A stretch of 64,000 nucleotides of DNA from Amycolatopsis jejuensis (GCF_000717335.1 NZ_JNYZ01000040.1:1-64000); one strand, 5' to 3'; shown: positions 28,413 through 37,258, counted from the first letter of the stretch. Program-made: numbers and translations. The notes: generated by a model from the letters alone, not told the origin.

Positions 28413-29123
28413 ATGCCCCGCCTGACAGTTCTCGGCAGCTGCGGTGCCTGGCCGGAAGCCGGGCGCGCGTGTGCCGGATTCCTCGTGTCCCACCAGGGTT
28501 TCCACCTCGTCCTCGACCTCGGCTACGGGGCCGCGGCCAGGCTCTTCCGGCACGTCACCGCGGAGCGGGTCGACGCGGTCGTCGTCACCCATGAGCATCC
28601 CGACCACCTCGCCGACGTCAGCGCACTCGGCCGCGCCCGCTACTACTCGACCGACCGCAAACTCCCGCTCCACTGCACCCCGGGCACCACCACCCGGCTC
28701 GCCGCGATGGAACCCCACCCGGACCCGGTGGAGATCTTCGACATCCACGACCTCGGCAGCAAAACCGAGCTCGGCCCGTTCCGCCTCACCACCACCCCGC
28801 TGCCGCATTACGTGCCCAACCACGGAATCCGGCTGACCGCCCCCGAATTCACCCTCGTCTACACCGGCGACACCGGGCCCGCCCCGCAGCTCACCGTGCT
28901 GGCCCGCGACGCCGACCTCCTCATCTGCGAAGCCACCCTGCAGGGCGAACCACCGGACCCGCTACCTCATGACCGCCACCGAAGCAGGCCGTCGCGCCCG
29001 GGAAGCAAAACCCTCCTGCTCACCCACTTCTGGCCGGGCTCCGATCGCGCCGTCTCGGTCGCCGAAGCGCGCAACGCATTCGACGGCGAAGTGCTTGCCA
29101 CGGAAGAAGAACTCACCTGGTGA
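28413..29123 (+). CDS. MBL-fold metallo-hydrolase with a frameshifted internal segment
   Basis: A metallo-beta-lactamase-fold hydrolase of 236 residues. Metal ligands: THEHPDHL (the HxHxDH motif), HYVPNHG, YTGDTGP, and a final LLLTHFWPG. Between about 28962 and 29002 the frame encodes an unlikely LPHDRHRSRPSRPG segment. The +1 frame of exactly this stretch encodes YLMTATEAGRRAREA, the sequence expected at this position in the family. A one-base gain near 28958-28962 and a one-base loss near 29002 would explain it. The protein stays full length and may or may not be active. ATG at 28413 is an ordinary start. Substrate unknown. Confidence 0.85.
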   Translation: MPRLTVLGSCGAWPEAGRACAGFLVSHQGFHLVLDLGYGAAARLFRHVTAERVDAVVVTHEHPDHLADVSALGRARYYSTDRKLPLHCTPGTTTRLAAMEPHPDPVEIFDIHDLGSKTELGPFRLTTTPLPHYVPNHGIRLTAPEFTLVYTGDTGPAPQLTVLARDADLLICEATLQGEPPDPLPHDRHRSRPSRPGSKTLLLTHFWPGSDRAVSVAEARNAFDGEVLATEEELTW

Positions 29124-29435
29124 TCAGCACTTCGAACCCGCCAGCGGCTGCACGAAGTTGTTCGCCACCCACTTGCCCTCGGCAATCTTGCGGAAACCGT
29201 TCTGCACCACCGGTTGCGCATCGAACTCCGCGCCGTGCAAGTACTTCCCGACGATCTTTCCGTCCGGGGTGGCGGTTTCCCGCGCGTTGAGCACGTCGGC
29301 GGTCACCGAGACCTTGCAGCCGGTCGGCGAGCCCTGCGCGTCGGCCTTGCTCTTCTGGCTGAGCGCGTAGATGACGACGACCGCCGCGATGAGCCCGATG
29401 ATGATCAGAGTCTTCTTGGGCAATCCAAGGATCAC
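29124..29435 (-). CDS. Membrane-anchored SH3-like domain protein
   Basis: About 103 residues: a short cytoplasmic start (GLPKKT), one membrane segment (LIIIGLIAAVVVIYAL), then an extracellular SH3b-like domain (TADVLNARETATPDGKIVGK through GKWVANNFV). The GTG start at 29435 lies about 11 bases after GGGAGG. Such domains usually bind cell-wall peptides. Two Cys (GCKV and the C-terminal SKC) could form a disulfide. Its stop abuts the stop of the convergent metallo-hydrolase gene. Confidence 0.8.
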   Translation of the reverse strand: MILGLPKKTLIIIGLIAAVVVIYALSQKSKADAQGSPTGCKVSVTADVLNARETATPDGKIVGKYLHGAEFDAQPVVQNGFRKIAEGKWVANNFVQPLAGSKC

Positions 29436-29570
29436 GGCCGCCAGTGCCTCCCTCAGTCGCGAAAATCCCCACGACCAGAGTAGGCAGCAACGTCGTGCGC
29501 GGACAGGCTTCCCCGCACAGACCACCCGGAGGCGCCAACCGCGTCACCGCCCCGATACCCAGAGTGACGA

Positions 29571-29607
29571 AAAGGGCACCTCGGAAGACTCCTCCGAGGT
29601 GCCCTTT
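29571..29607 (-). terminator. Terminator of icd
   Basis: A 15-base perfect stem (AAAGGGCACCTCGGA with its complement, 7-base loop) followed by TTTTCG on the minus strand, 20 bases after the icd stop. Confidence 0.9.
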
Positions 29608-29626
29608 CACCGGCCAGGTAAGAAAA

Positions 29627-30850
29627 TCAGCCCTGCGCGATCTTCTTGGCCAGGTTCTCGTCCAGCGTCGCGAGGAAGTCCTCGGTCGTCTGCCACTCCT
29701 GGTCCTTGCCGACCAGCAGCGCGAGGTCCTTGGTCATCTTGCCGCCCTCGACGGTGTCGACGACGACCTTCTCCAGGTTGTTCGCGAAACCGATCAGCTC
29801 CGGGTTGGAGTCGAGCTTGCCGCGGTGCTCGAGGCCACGGGTCCACGCGTAGATCGACGCGATCGGGTTCGTGGAGGTCGGCTTGCCCTGCTGGTGCTGG
29901 CGGTAGTGCCGGGTGACCGTGCCGTGCGCGGCTTCGGCTTCCACGGTCTTGCCGTCCGGCGTGCGCAGCACCGACGTCATCAGGCCGAGCGACCCGAAGC
30001 CCTGCGCGACCGTGTCGGACTGGACGTCACCGTCGTAGTTCTTGCACGCCCAGACGTAGCCGCCCTCCCACTTCAGGGACGCCGCGACCATGTCGTCGAT
30101 GAGACGGTGCTCGTAGGTGATGCCCTTGGCGGCGAAGTCCGCCTTGAACTCGGCCTCGAAGATCTCCTGGAACACGTCCTTGAACATGCCGTCGTAGGCC
30201 TTGAGGATGGTGTTCTTGGTGGAGAGGTAGACCGGGTACTCGCGGTCGAGGCCGTACTGCAGCGACGCGCGCGCGAAGTCCTCGATCGACTTGCGGTAGT
30301 TGTACATCCCCATCGCGACACCGCCGCCCTCGGGGAACTTCGCGACCTGGAACTCCATCGGCTCCGACCCGTCGTCCGGGGTGTAGCTGATGGTGAGCGT
30401 GCCGGGGCCGGGGACCTTGAAGTTCGTGGCCTTGTACTGGTCGCCGTGCGCGTGCCGGCCGATGATGATCGGCTTCGTCCAGCCGGGTACGAGCCGCGGT
30501 ACGTTCTGCATCACGATCGGCTCGCGGAAGATCACGCCGCCGAGGATGTTGCGGATGGTGCCGTTCGGCGACACCCACATCTTCTTGAGGCCGAACTCCT
30601 CCACGCGCGCCTCGTCGGGCGTGATCGTGGCGCATTTGACGCCGACGCCGTGCTGCTTGATGGCGTTCGCGGCGTCGATGGTGATCTGGTCGTCGGTGCG
30701 GTCCCGCTCCTCGATGCCCAGGTCGTAGTAGTCCAGGTCGACGTCCAGGTACGGGTGGATCAGCTTGTCCTTGATGAACTGCCAGATGATGCGGGTCATC
30801 TCGTCGCCGTCGAGCTCGACGACAGTGCCCTGGACCTTGATCTTGGCCAT
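29627..30850 (-). CDS. icd: NADP-dependent isocitrate dehydrogenase
   Basis: Oxidative decarboxylation of isocitrate to 2-oxoglutarate in the TCA cycle; 407 residues, the homodimeric eukaryote-like class (as Icd1 of mycobacteria). [12 protein letters not shown] is the conserved N-terminus; [17 protein letters not shown] binds isocitrate and metal; [19 protein letters not shown] and [12 protein letters not shown] are conserved, the latter near the NADP site. ATG at 30850 has GGAG about 11 bases upstream. Monocistronic, ended by the hairpin at 29571-29607. Confidence 0.97.
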   Translation of the reverse strand: MAKIKVQGTVVELDGDEMTRIIWQFIKDKLIHPYLDVDLDYYDLGIEERDRTDDQITIDAANAIKQHGVGVKCATITPDEARVEEFGLKKMWVSPNGTIRNILGGVIFREPIVMQNVPRLVPGWTKPIIIGRHAHGDQYKATNFKVPGPGTLTISYTPDDGSEPMEFQVAKFPEGGGVAMGMYNYRKSIEDFARASLQYGLDREYPVYLSTKNTILKAYDGMFKDVFQEIFEAEFKADFAAKGITYEHRLIDDMVAASLKWEGGYVWACKNYDGDVQSDTVAQGFGSLGLMTSVLRTPDGKTVEAEAAHGTVTRHYRQHQQGKPTSTNPIASIYAWTRGLEHRGKLDSNPELIGFANNLEKVVVDTVEGGKMTKDLALLVGKDQEWQTTEDFLATLDENLAKKIAQG

Positions 30851-31078
30851 GAGCAGCGGTGCTCCTTCCGCGGATCTTCGCGTAGCTTCTTCACACTCTC
30901 CGGTAGCGGTACAAGCGTACTGCTTAACCGTGCTGGATGGTTCCAGAAGTGGTCGGCATCAAGTCTCCACCAAGCTGCGGCGCCTCCGCCGACCGGGCAC
31001 GGACCGTTCCGATTCGCGGAACCGGACGACTCCGGCAACCATCCCATCGCGGGAATCGCCACACTGGGAGGTCACGCC

Positions 31079-31552
31079 ATGTCGTATTCACAGCCGTATC
31101 CGGCCTATCCGCCTGCCGTCAACCAGCCGGCCGGGCGAGCCGTGCCACGCGTGCTGAGCGGGCTGTGCGGCCTCGTGCTGACGCCGGTCGCGCTCGGCTT
31201 GATGGGGTTCGGCGGGTTCCGGCAGCAACAGGTGCTGACGACGTTCAGCACCCGCAGCGACGCACTCGGCATCGCCCTGCTCGTCGCCGGCGCGGTGCTG
31301 CTGCTCGGGGTGGCCGCGCTCGGCGCGTGGTCGTCGGCCGGGCCGGTGACCGGCGGACTGGTGTGGTGCGTGCTGCCCGCGCTGGTCGCGCTGGCCATGC
31401 CGCGGTGGGGACTCGAGATCCTGAACGTGCTGCCGCGCGGGAACATGAACTACGGCCTCGCGACCTGGCTCTTCTCCGGCGCCCTGCTCGGCGTCGGGTT
31501 TCTGCTGGTCGGCACGGGTCTGGCCGCGACGCTGGCCCGCCGGCGCAGGTAG
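31079..31552 (+). CDS. Four-helix membrane protein, function unknown
   Basis: 157 residues with a Tyr/Pro-rich cytoplasmic N-terminus (SYSQPYPAYPP) and four hydrophobic segments (about 25-45, 60-82, 90-105, 125-150), ending in ARRRR. GGAGG lies 7-8 bases before the ATG at 31079. No family recognised. A DUF2203 gene follows 26 bases later, possibly in one operon. Confidence 0.8.
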   Translation: MSYSQPYPAYPPAVNQPAGRAVPRVLSGLCGLVLTPVALGLMGFGGFRQQQVLTTFSTRSDALGIALLVAGAVLLLGVAALGAWSSAGPVTGGLVWCVLPALVALAMPRWGLEILNVLPRGNMNYGLATWLFSGALLGVGFLLVGTGLAATLARRRR

Positions 31553-31578
31553 GACGGCGCCGATGGGAACATTTGCAC

Positions 31579-31950
31579 ATGGGACTGTTCACCGTGGCCG
31601 AGGCCCGCGCCGAACTCACCCGGCTGCGCCCCGTGCTCGACGAGCTGGTCGAGGTCCGCGCGGAGGCCGCCGAACTCGCCGCGTCACTGCGGCCGGGCGG
31701 ACGCGACACCGGCCTCGGCGGCCTGCCCGAATGGAAGGCCGCGCAGGCCCGGCTCGACGACCTGATGACCGCGGTCCAGGTCACCGGGGCCGAGCTGAAG
31801 GGGTTCGCCCCGCTGCTGGTGGACTTCCCGGCGACCCTCGACGGTGACGACGTCCTGCTGTGCTGGCTCGAAGGCGATCCCGAGCTGTCCTGGTACCACC
31901 GGGTCGACCTCGGTTTCGCCGGACGCCGTCCTCTGCGGGAATCACCGTGA
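31579..31950 (+). CDS. DUF2203 family protein
   Basis: 123 residues. The N-terminal helical stretch FTVAEARAELTRLRPVL and the C-terminal LLCWLEGDPELSWYHRVDLGFAGR are characteristic of DUF2203. No biochemical function is known to me. Its TGA overlaps the GTG of the downstream methyltransferase gene (GTGA), indicating coupling. Confidence 0.88.
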   Translation: MGLFTVAEARAELTRLRPVLDELVEVRAEAAELAASLRPGGRDTGLGGLPEWKAAQARLDDLMTAVQVTGAELKGFAPLLVDFPATLDGDDVLLCWLEGDPELSWYHRVDLGFAGRRPLRESP

Positions 31951-32537
31951 CCCCCTTCGACGCCGACGCGGCGAAGTACGACGAGGACACCTTCCACCCG
32001 TTCGTGGCAGAGCAGTTGATCGACGGCTTGGAACCGCAGCCGCAGTTGCTGGTCGACGTCGCCGCGGGGACCGGCGCCGCGGCGTTCGCGGCATTGCGCC
32101 TCGGCCCGGCCGCGGTGCTTGCCGTCGATCTCTCCCCCGCGATGATCGAGATCGCCCGCCGCAAAGCCGCCGACCTGGACCCGGACGGGCGCATCACGTG
32201 GCAGGTCGGCTCCGCGGTCCCGCTGCCGCTCGGCGACGGCGAGGCCGACGCCGTGGTGTGCGCGTCGGCATTGCACTTCCTGGGCCCACGAGCGTTGACG
32301 GACTGGCGCCGCGTCCTGCGCCCGGGCGGCAGGCTGGCGTTCAGCATGGTGACGGCCCAGCGGTTCAAGCCGTCGGGGGATTACCCGTACCCGCGAGACC
32401 TGCGGGTCCCGGGCACGGTCGCCGAGGCCGCCGCTCTGGCGACAGACGCGGGCTTCCGCTCGGCGACGGCTCGTCAGGTGACCCTCGATCAGGGTGACCG
32501 GGTACGTCAGGTGTTCGCGGTGTTCGCCGAGGCCTGA
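31947..32537 (+). CDS. Class I SAM-dependent methyltransferase
   Basis: 196 residues. Motif I is VDVAAGTGAAAFAAL (SAM Gly loop), the acidic end of strand 2 is LAVDLSPAMI, motif IV is EADAVVCASALHFL and the post-motif is VLRPGGRLAFSM. This is the UbiE/Methyltransf_11 type acting on small molecules; the substrate is unknown. GTG at 31947 overlaps the preceding stop, which decides the start against the longer reading. Confidence 0.88.
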   Translation: MTPFDADAAKYDEDTFHPFVAEQLIDGLEPQPQLLVDVAAGTGAAAFAALRLGPAAVLAVDLSPAMIEIARRKAADLDPDGRITWQVGSAVPLPLGDGEADAVVCASALHFLGPRALTDWRRVLRPGGRLAFSMVTAQRFKPSGDYPYPRDLRVPGTVAEAAALATDAGFRSATARQVTLDQGDRVRQVFAVFAEA

Positions 32538-32584
32538 GGAGCTTCCCCCGCGGCTGACCGGCCGGTTTGTGCGAAGATGGCGCC

Positions 32585-33163
32585 ATGCTGCGCGAACTGC
32601 ACCTGACCGGCGACCCGGCCGCCGACAAGCTGCTCAACGACGATCCGTTCGCCCTGCTCACCGGCATGCTCCTGGACCAGCAGTACCCGATGGAGCACGC
32701 GTTCGCGGGGCCGCGGAAGATCGCCGACCGGATGGACGGCTTCGACCTGGGCAAGATCGCCGCGACGGACGTCGACACCTTCGTCGAGATGTGTGTGGTC
32801 CCGCCCGCGATCCATCGTTACGGCGGTTCGATGGCCCGCCGCGTGCACGCGCTTGCCGAGCACATCATCGAGAACTACGACGGCCGTACCGAAGGCATCT
32901 GGCTCGACGGGCGCCCCAAGCCGGACGCCGCCGAGGTTCTCAAGCGGCTACGGGCGCTCCCCGGTTTCGGTGAGCAGAAGGCGAAGATTTTCCTTGCCCT
33001 GCTTGGTAAACAGCGCGGCGTCACCCCGAAGGGCTGGCGCGAGACAGCCGGCGCGTACGGCGACCGTGGATCCCGGCGATCCATCGCCGATGTCACCAAC
33101 GGCGAAACCCTCGCCGAAGTCCGCGCATTCAAGAAGGCCGCCAAAGCCGCCGCCAAGGCCTGA
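32585..33163 (+). CDS. HhH-GPD-type base excision repair protein
   Basis: 192 residues. ALLTGMLLDQQYPMEHAFAGP is the glycosylase N-terminal helix region, and LKRLRALPGFGEQKAKIFLAL is a helix-hairpin-helix. The actinobacterial members of this type are shorter than Nth or AlkA. I do not see the [4Fe-4S] cysteines, and the conserved Lys/Asp after the hairpin is unclear, so activity is uncertain. ATG at 32585 starts MLRELHLTGD. The C-terminus is a Lys/Ala-rich basic tail (KKAAKAAAKA). Confidence 0.85.
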   Translation: MLRELHLTGDPAADKLLNDDPFALLTGMLLDQQYPMEHAFAGPRKIADRMDGFDLGKIAATDVDTFVEMCVVPPAIHRYGGSMARRVHALAEHIIENYDGRTEGIWLDGRPKPDAAEVLKRLRALPGFGEQKAKIFLALLGKQRGVTPKGWRETAGAYGDRGSRRSIADVTNGETLAEVRAFKKAAKAAAKA

Positions 33164-33169
33164 CCCGGT

Positions 33170-33649
33170 CTACGTGAGCGCGGCAAGTCCCGCGCGCACG
33201 TCCTCGCCCGAGGGCGCATGCTCGGGGTCGAGCAGCCACTGCATCATCAGCCCCAGCACCAACGCCATCGGCACCGGACCACCCAGCCCGTCACGGCCGT
33301 TGTGCAGCATGCGAACGAAAATCTCCCGCACGCCCGCCGACCTCTCCGCTTGCCCGGCGGATTCGAGCAGGGCCACCCACAGGTCCCGGCGAGTCGTGAA
33401 GGCGTCGATGACGGCAGGCCACCGTTCCGAGGACTTCGTGGGCAGGCCGTCGGTGATCTCGGCACCGAGCTCGTCGAGAGCCTCGCTCAGGACCTGAGTG
33501 AGCAACGCCTCACGGGAGCCGAAGTGGTACCCGATGGCCGCGTGGTTGACCCCGGCGGCCTCGGCGATGTCGCGCACGGACGTGGTGGCCCAGCCCCGTT
33601 CGACCAGGCACTTCTTGGCTCCGGCCAGCAAGGCCTCCCGGTTTCCCAC
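33170..33649 (-). CDS. TetR/AcrR family transcriptional regulator
   Basis: 159 residues. The HTH reads TSVRDIAEAAGVNHAAIGYHF followed by GSREALL. GTG at 33649 is decided by GGGGAG 7 bases upstream, and the longer open frame is not used. The C-terminal domain contains a Met-rich stretch (PMALVLGLMMQWLL). Divergent from the FAD monooxygenase gene, which it likely controls. Confidence 0.9.
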   Translation of the reverse strand: MGNREALLAGAKKCLVERGWATTSVRDIAEAAGVNHAAIGYHFGSREALLTQVLSEALDELGAEITDGLPTKSSERWPAVIDAFTTRRDLWVALLESAGQAERSAGVREIFVRMLHNGRDGLGGPVPMALVLGLMMQWLLDPEHAPSGEDVRAGLAALT

Positions 33650-33710
33650 GTGCGCTCTCCCCTTTGCCAGGTCGCCGAATCCGCCGTCCCGATCTTCGCA
33701 GGCGGCGAGC

Positions 33711-34781
33711 GTGGCCGGACCCACCCTCGCGTACTTCCTTCACCGCAGCGGATACGACGTCACCGTCGTCGAGCGCGCCCCTGCCCGCCGCACCACCGGG
33801 CACGTCGTCGGCTTCAGCCGGGCGCTGGACGAGGTATTCGAGGAAATGGGCATTCTCGACCGGCTCCGGGCACACGACACGAAGATGGGCGACATCGACG
33901 TGGTCGACGGCGAAGGGGCGAAACTCGGGCAGCTGCCCGCCGGAACCTTTTCCGGGGTACTCGAAGTGCACAAACCGGAATTGACCGGAATCCTGCACGA
34001 AATCACCGGCGATGGCGTCGAATACGTCTTCGACGACTCGATCACCGCCTTGTCCCAGCACGCGGAAGGCGTGAAGGTCGAGTTCGAGCGGGGACCGGCG
34101 CGTGAGTTCGACCTGGTTTTCGGTGCGGACGGGCTGTACTCGCCGGTTCGCCGGCTGGCCTTCACCGAATCGGACGGCACGCTGGAGCACCTCGGCATTT
34201 CGACGGTCCACTTTTACCTGGACAACTACCTCGGCCTCGAACGTCAGACCGTGCTGCACATGGCGAACGGAACAGCCGTCATTCTCATCAACAACCGGGA
34301 GCCCGACCGGCTCATGGTGAGCCTGTCGCTCGCAACCGGCTCCCCGGCGCTGGACCGCAGCAGCCGCGAGGAGCAGGAACAAGCATTCCGTACGGCGTTC
34401 GCCGGGCAGGGATGGGAAGTGCCGCGGTTGCTGAAGGCGATGTCCGACGCAGACCGGCTGTACGTGTTCTCATCGATCCAGGTCCGGATGGAAACCTGGG
34501 CACGCGGCCGGGTCGCACTGGTCGGCGACGCCGGTTACTGCGCTGCTCCGATCAGCGGCAGAGGTACCTCACAGGCCATGCTCGGCGCCCGCTCCATCGC
34601 CCGGAACCTGGTCGCGGCGGGCGGAGAGCACGAAGCCGCTTTTGCCGCCTACGAAGCAGAACTGCGGCCCTACGTCGCAGAAAGTCAAGAGATCGGCCGC
34701 AAATCCGCACAGTTGATCGTGGGAGAATTCGATCAGGCGGAGATGGGCAGCAGGCTGGACCTCGGCAACCTGGCCCCCTGA
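33711..34781 (+). CDS. FAD-dependent monooxygenase, 5' end damaged
   Basis: A PHBH-fold aromatic hydroxylase-like protein, about 356 residues as read. The frame keeps ASVAGPTLAYFLHRSGYD (the end of the Rossmann GxGxxG region), then VVERAPARR, the DG motif FGADGLYSPVR, and GDAGYCAAPISGRGTS (second FAD motif). The first beta strand before ASVAGP is missing: no ATG, GTG or TTG lies in frame between 33600 and 33711. In another frame the preceding bases read AVPIFAG, which could be the remnant of the normal N-terminus. GTG at 33711 is therefore a fallback start, and the gene may be non-functional. Confidence 0.75.
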   Translation: MAGPTLAYFLHRSGYDVTVVERAPARRTTGHVVGFSRALDEVFEEMGILDRLRAHDTKMGDIDVVDGEGAKLGQLPAGTFSGVLEVHKPELTGILHEITGDGVEYVFDDSITALSQHAEGVKVEFERGPAREFDLVFGADGLYSPVRRLAFTESDGTLEHLGISTVHFYLDNYLGLERQTVLHMANGTAVILINNREPDRLMVSLSLATGSPALDRSSREEQEQAFRTAFAGQGWEVPRLLKAMSDADRLYVFSSIQVRMETWARGRVALVGDAGYCAAPISGRGTSQAMLGARSIARNLVAAGGEHEAAFAAYEAELRPYVAESQEIGRKSAQLIVGEFDQAEMGSRLDLGNLAP

Positions 34782-34794
34782 CCCGAACGAAGGG

Positions 34795-35439
34795 TCACCC
34801 GCGGGCGAACCACACCACGTCCGGCTCCCCGCGGGGTACCGCAATCTCCACCGTCTCCACCTCCGCGAACGCACCCCGCAGCCGGGTCGTGAAGTCCGGC
34901 GAAGCACCCGCACTCCACACCGCCAGAATGCCACCCGGGCGGAGCAGCCGGGAAAGCCTCGCCAGACCGGAAGCCGCGTACAGCGCCGTATTCCCGGCCG
35001 TGACTGTCCACTCCGGACCGTTGTCGATGTCCAGGCACAGCGCGTCGAACATCTCCCCCGTGCCACGCAGCCACTCCACCAGGTCGGCTTCGAGCACGGT
35101 GACCCGCGGGTCGTCCAGGGCGCCGCCGTGGACGACCCGCAGCGGGCCGGTGCGGTTCCACTCGATCACCGCCGGTTCGCGTTCCACCACCACGACTTCG
35201 CCGACGTTCTCGTGGTCCAGCGCGGCCCGCAGCGAGAATCCGACGCCGAGGCCGCCGATCAGCATCCGCGCGCCCGGGGCGAGCCGGCCGGCCGCGCCGG
35301 TGACCAGCAGCCGCTCCGACTCGCCGCCCCGCGTGTCCATCAGGAACACGCCGTTCTCGATCACCTCGAACGCGGTGCCGTCGCGGCGCAGCACCAGCTC
35401 GCCGCCGCGCCCGGACACGGTTTCCAGTACCTCCACCAC
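34795..35439 (-). CDS. Spermidine synthase-like protein
   Basis: 214 residues with a class I methyltransferase fold of the spermine/spermidine synthase type. MLIGGLGVGFSLRAAL is the nucleotide loop, VVVVEREPAVIEW the acidic strand 2, and FDALCLDIDNGPEWT the region of the catalytic loop. Polyamine-binding residues cannot be confirmed and many actinobacterial members are of unknown activity. GTG at 35439 starts 13 bases after the MFS stop on the same strand, so the two are probably co-transcribed. Confidence 0.83.
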   Translation of the reverse strand: MVEVLETVSGRGGELVLRRDGTAFEVIENGVFLMDTRGGESERLLVTGAAGRLAPGARMLIGGLGVGFSLRAALDHENVGEVVVVEREPAVIEWNRTGPLRVVHGGALDDPRVTVLEADLVEWLRGTGEMFDALCLDIDNGPEWTVTAGNTALYAASGLARLSRLLRPGGILAVWSAGASPDFTTRLRGAFAEVETVEIAVPRGEPDVVWFARG

Positions 35440-35452
35440 GTCCGGCAGCTTC

Positions 35453-36643
35453 TCAGACCGCGACCTTCTCGCGGGCCACCACCCGCTTGCGCGAGCCCCA
35501 GAAGAACAAGATCACCAGCGTGGCCGCGGCCGCGAGCACCGCGGCCACCTCCGGCAGAACCATCGCACCCGCTGACGTGAGCACCGCGCCACCGACCACG
35601 CCGGACAGCCCGACCCCCAGGTAGATCGCCGAAGCGTTGAGCGACAACGACAATCCCGCGTGTCCCGGCGACAGCTCGATCAGCCGGTGCTGCACCGGCG
35701 GCCCGAACGACCAGTTCGCCACTCCCCACACGAAGAGCGTGATCCCAGCCCCGACCACGGTCGACGACGTGAACGGCAGCAGCACCATCACGACCGTGAA
35801 CCCGGCAAGCACGAGCAGGAGCGGCTTGCGCGCGCCCCACCGGTCCGCCGCCCGGCCACCGAGGAAATTGCCGACCGCACCGCCGATTCCGTAGCAGAAC
35901 AACAGCACCGTGACGGTCCCGCCGGTGATCCCGGCCGTCGCGGCGAGCACCGGCGACACCAGCGTGTACACCATGAATGCGGCCAGGCACGCGAGCACGG
36001 TGGTGACCAGCAAGGCGATCACCCGCTTGTCCCGCGCCACGGCGAACCGCTCGGCCAGCGAGACCGCGGGCGGCGCGGAAACCCGCGGCAGCGCGACCTG
36101 CACCGCCGCCGCCCCGACCAGCGACAGGACCCCGACGAACAAGAACGCCGCCTGGTAATCGAGCTGCTGGGAGATCAAACTGCCCAGCGGGACACCGAAA
36201 ATCAACGCGATGGTGAGCCCGCCGAACACGAGCGACACGGCCCGGCCCCGACGTTCCGGCGTGGTCAGCTCCGCCGCGACCGCTGTGGCGGCAGGCGTGT
36301 ACACGGCAGCCCCGATCGCCGTGACGACCCGAGCGATCAACAGCGTGGTGTACCCCGGCGCGACGGCCGCGAAGAGGTTTCCGACCCCGGCCACCGCAAG
36401 CGCGGCGACCAGCAGCGTGCGCCGCTCCCAGCGGCCGGTGACCGCCGCGAAGATCGGCGAGCCCACCGCGTACGCGATCGCGAAAGCGGTGACGAGCTGC
36501 GCCGCGGCCGTGGCGGAGACGTGCAGCTCGGAGGTCAGCGCGGGCAGCAGCCCGGCCACGATGTAGCCGCTGGTGCCGACGCCGAAGGCCCCGAACGCGA
36601 GCACGCTGTTTCGTGCCACGGCCGAGGACGAGACGCTGGACAT
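35453..36643 (-). CDS. MFS transporter, DHA1 drug-efflux type
   Basis: 396 residues with 12 hydrophobic segments. The N-terminal FGVGTSGYIVAGLLP and motif A-like GRWERRTLLV followed by YTPAATAVAAELTTPERRGR place it in the DHA1 arabinose/drug efflux group. ATG at 36643 follows GGGGGA by 5 bases. It is divergent from an ArsR-family gene with a duplicated operator between, so its expression is probably derepressed by a ligand. Substrate unknown. Confidence 0.9.
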   Translation of the reverse strand: MSSVSSSAVARNSVLAFGAFGVGTSGYIVAGLLPALTSELHVSATAAAQLVTAFAIAYAVGSPIFAAVTGRWERRTLLVAALAVAGVGNLFAAVAPGYTTLLIARVVTAIGAAVYTPAATAVAAELTTPERRGRAVSLVFGGLTIALIFGVPLGSLISQQLDYQAAFLFVGVLSLVGAAAVQVALPRVSAPPAVSLAERFAVARDKRVIALLVTTVLACLAAFMVYTLVSPVLAATAGITGGTVTVLLFCYGIGGAVGNFLGGRAADRWGARKPLLLVLAGFTVVMVLLPFTSSTVVGAGITLFVWGVANWSFGPPVQHRLIELSPGHAGLSLSLNASAIYLGVGLSGVVGGAVLTSAGAMVLPEVAAVLAAAATLVILFFWGSRKRVVAREKVAV

Positions 36644-36673
36644 GAAGGTCCCCCAAAGACAGTGAACGGATAG

Positions 36674-36689
36674 TTCGACGAACGTCGTA
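36674..36689. promoter_or_regulatory. Putative ArsR-family operator 1
   Basis: TTCGACGAACGTCGTA, containing the palindrome CGACG-AA-CGTCG (36676-36687). A near copy lies 51 bases to the right, just before the ArsR start. Confidence 0.6.
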
Positions 36690-36724
36690 GTTCGATGACG
36701 ACCGTACACGCGTCCACCGACAAT

Positions 36725-36740
36725 TTCGAGAAGCGTCGTA
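36725..36740. promoter_or_regulatory. Putative ArsR-family operator 2
   Basis: TTCGAGAAGCGTCGTA shares TTCGA-N4-CGTCGTA with operator 1 and ends two bases before ATG 36743. It favours this ATG, rather than the one at 36695, as the start of the regulator gene. Confidence 0.6.
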
Positions 36741-36742
36741 CT

Positions 36743-37075
36743 ATGGACGGCATGCCCGCCACTGTGCCGCTCACCCCGCTCGCGCATCCCGCCCGCGAGG
36801 AGATCACTGTCGAAGCGGTGCTGCGCGCGCTCGCCGACCCGGTCCGGCTCGCGATGGTCCGGCAGCTGGCGCAGGCCGAGACGGAGATCGCCTGCGGTGG
36901 TTTCGAGGTTCCGGTGACGAAGTCCACACTCACCCACCACCTCGCGATCCTGCGCCAGGCCGGGGTGATCGTGGGACGGCAGGCCGGTACCACGCGCTAC
37001 AACACTTTGCGCCGCACCGATCTTGACGCGCTGTTCCCCGGCCTCCTCGACGGCGTTCTCGCCGCGCCGCGGTAA
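36743..37075 (+). CDS. ArsR family winged-helix regulator
   Basis: 110 residues. ALADPVRLAMVRQL opens the winged-helix domain and TKSTLTHHLAILRQAGVI is the recognition helix region. The Cys in IACGGFEV alone does not make a metal site, so a redox or small-molecule signal is as likely as a metal. ATG at 36743 (MDGMPATV) is chosen from operator placement; ATG at 36695 is possible. Divergent from the MFS gene it presumably represses. Confidence 0.9.
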   Translation: MDGMPATVPLTPLAHPAREEITVEAVLRALADPVRLAMVRQLAQAETEIACGGFEVPVTKSTLTHHLAILRQAGVIVGRQAGTTRYNTLRRTDLDALFPGLLDGVLAAPR

Positions 37076-37140
37076 CGCGTGGCGGGCCTCACCCGGATAT
37101 CCGGATGACAAAGCCACCCCTCGTGGGTTGAACTGGGACA

Positions 37141-37186
37141 AGACAGCTCGGGCGGCGTCGGGGCCGCACGGGCTGTCTAGTTTTTT
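37141..37186 (+). terminator. Terminator after the ArsR gene
   Basis: AGACAGC...GCTGTCT outer stem with an inner GGCGGC/GCCGC stem, then TAGTTTTTT. It is 65 bases past the ArsR stop. The palindrome CCGGATATCCGG at 37093-37104 lies between. Confidence 0.85.
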
Positions 37187-37193
37187 GCCCTCG

Positions 37194-37209
37194 AACTAAA
37201 GCGCTTCAG
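37194..37209. promoter_or_regulatory. Possible LacI-type operator before the MFS gene
   Basis: AACTAAAGCGCTTCAG contains the palindrome AAGCGCTT (37199-37206) with the AAnCGnTT-like LacI core, 50 bases upstream of the transporter start. Weak, single-site evidence. Confidence 0.25.
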
Positions 37210-37258
37210 AACGGGTCGCGGCCCGGCTGAGCAATCGATTTCTCAAGGAAGGAGAGCC

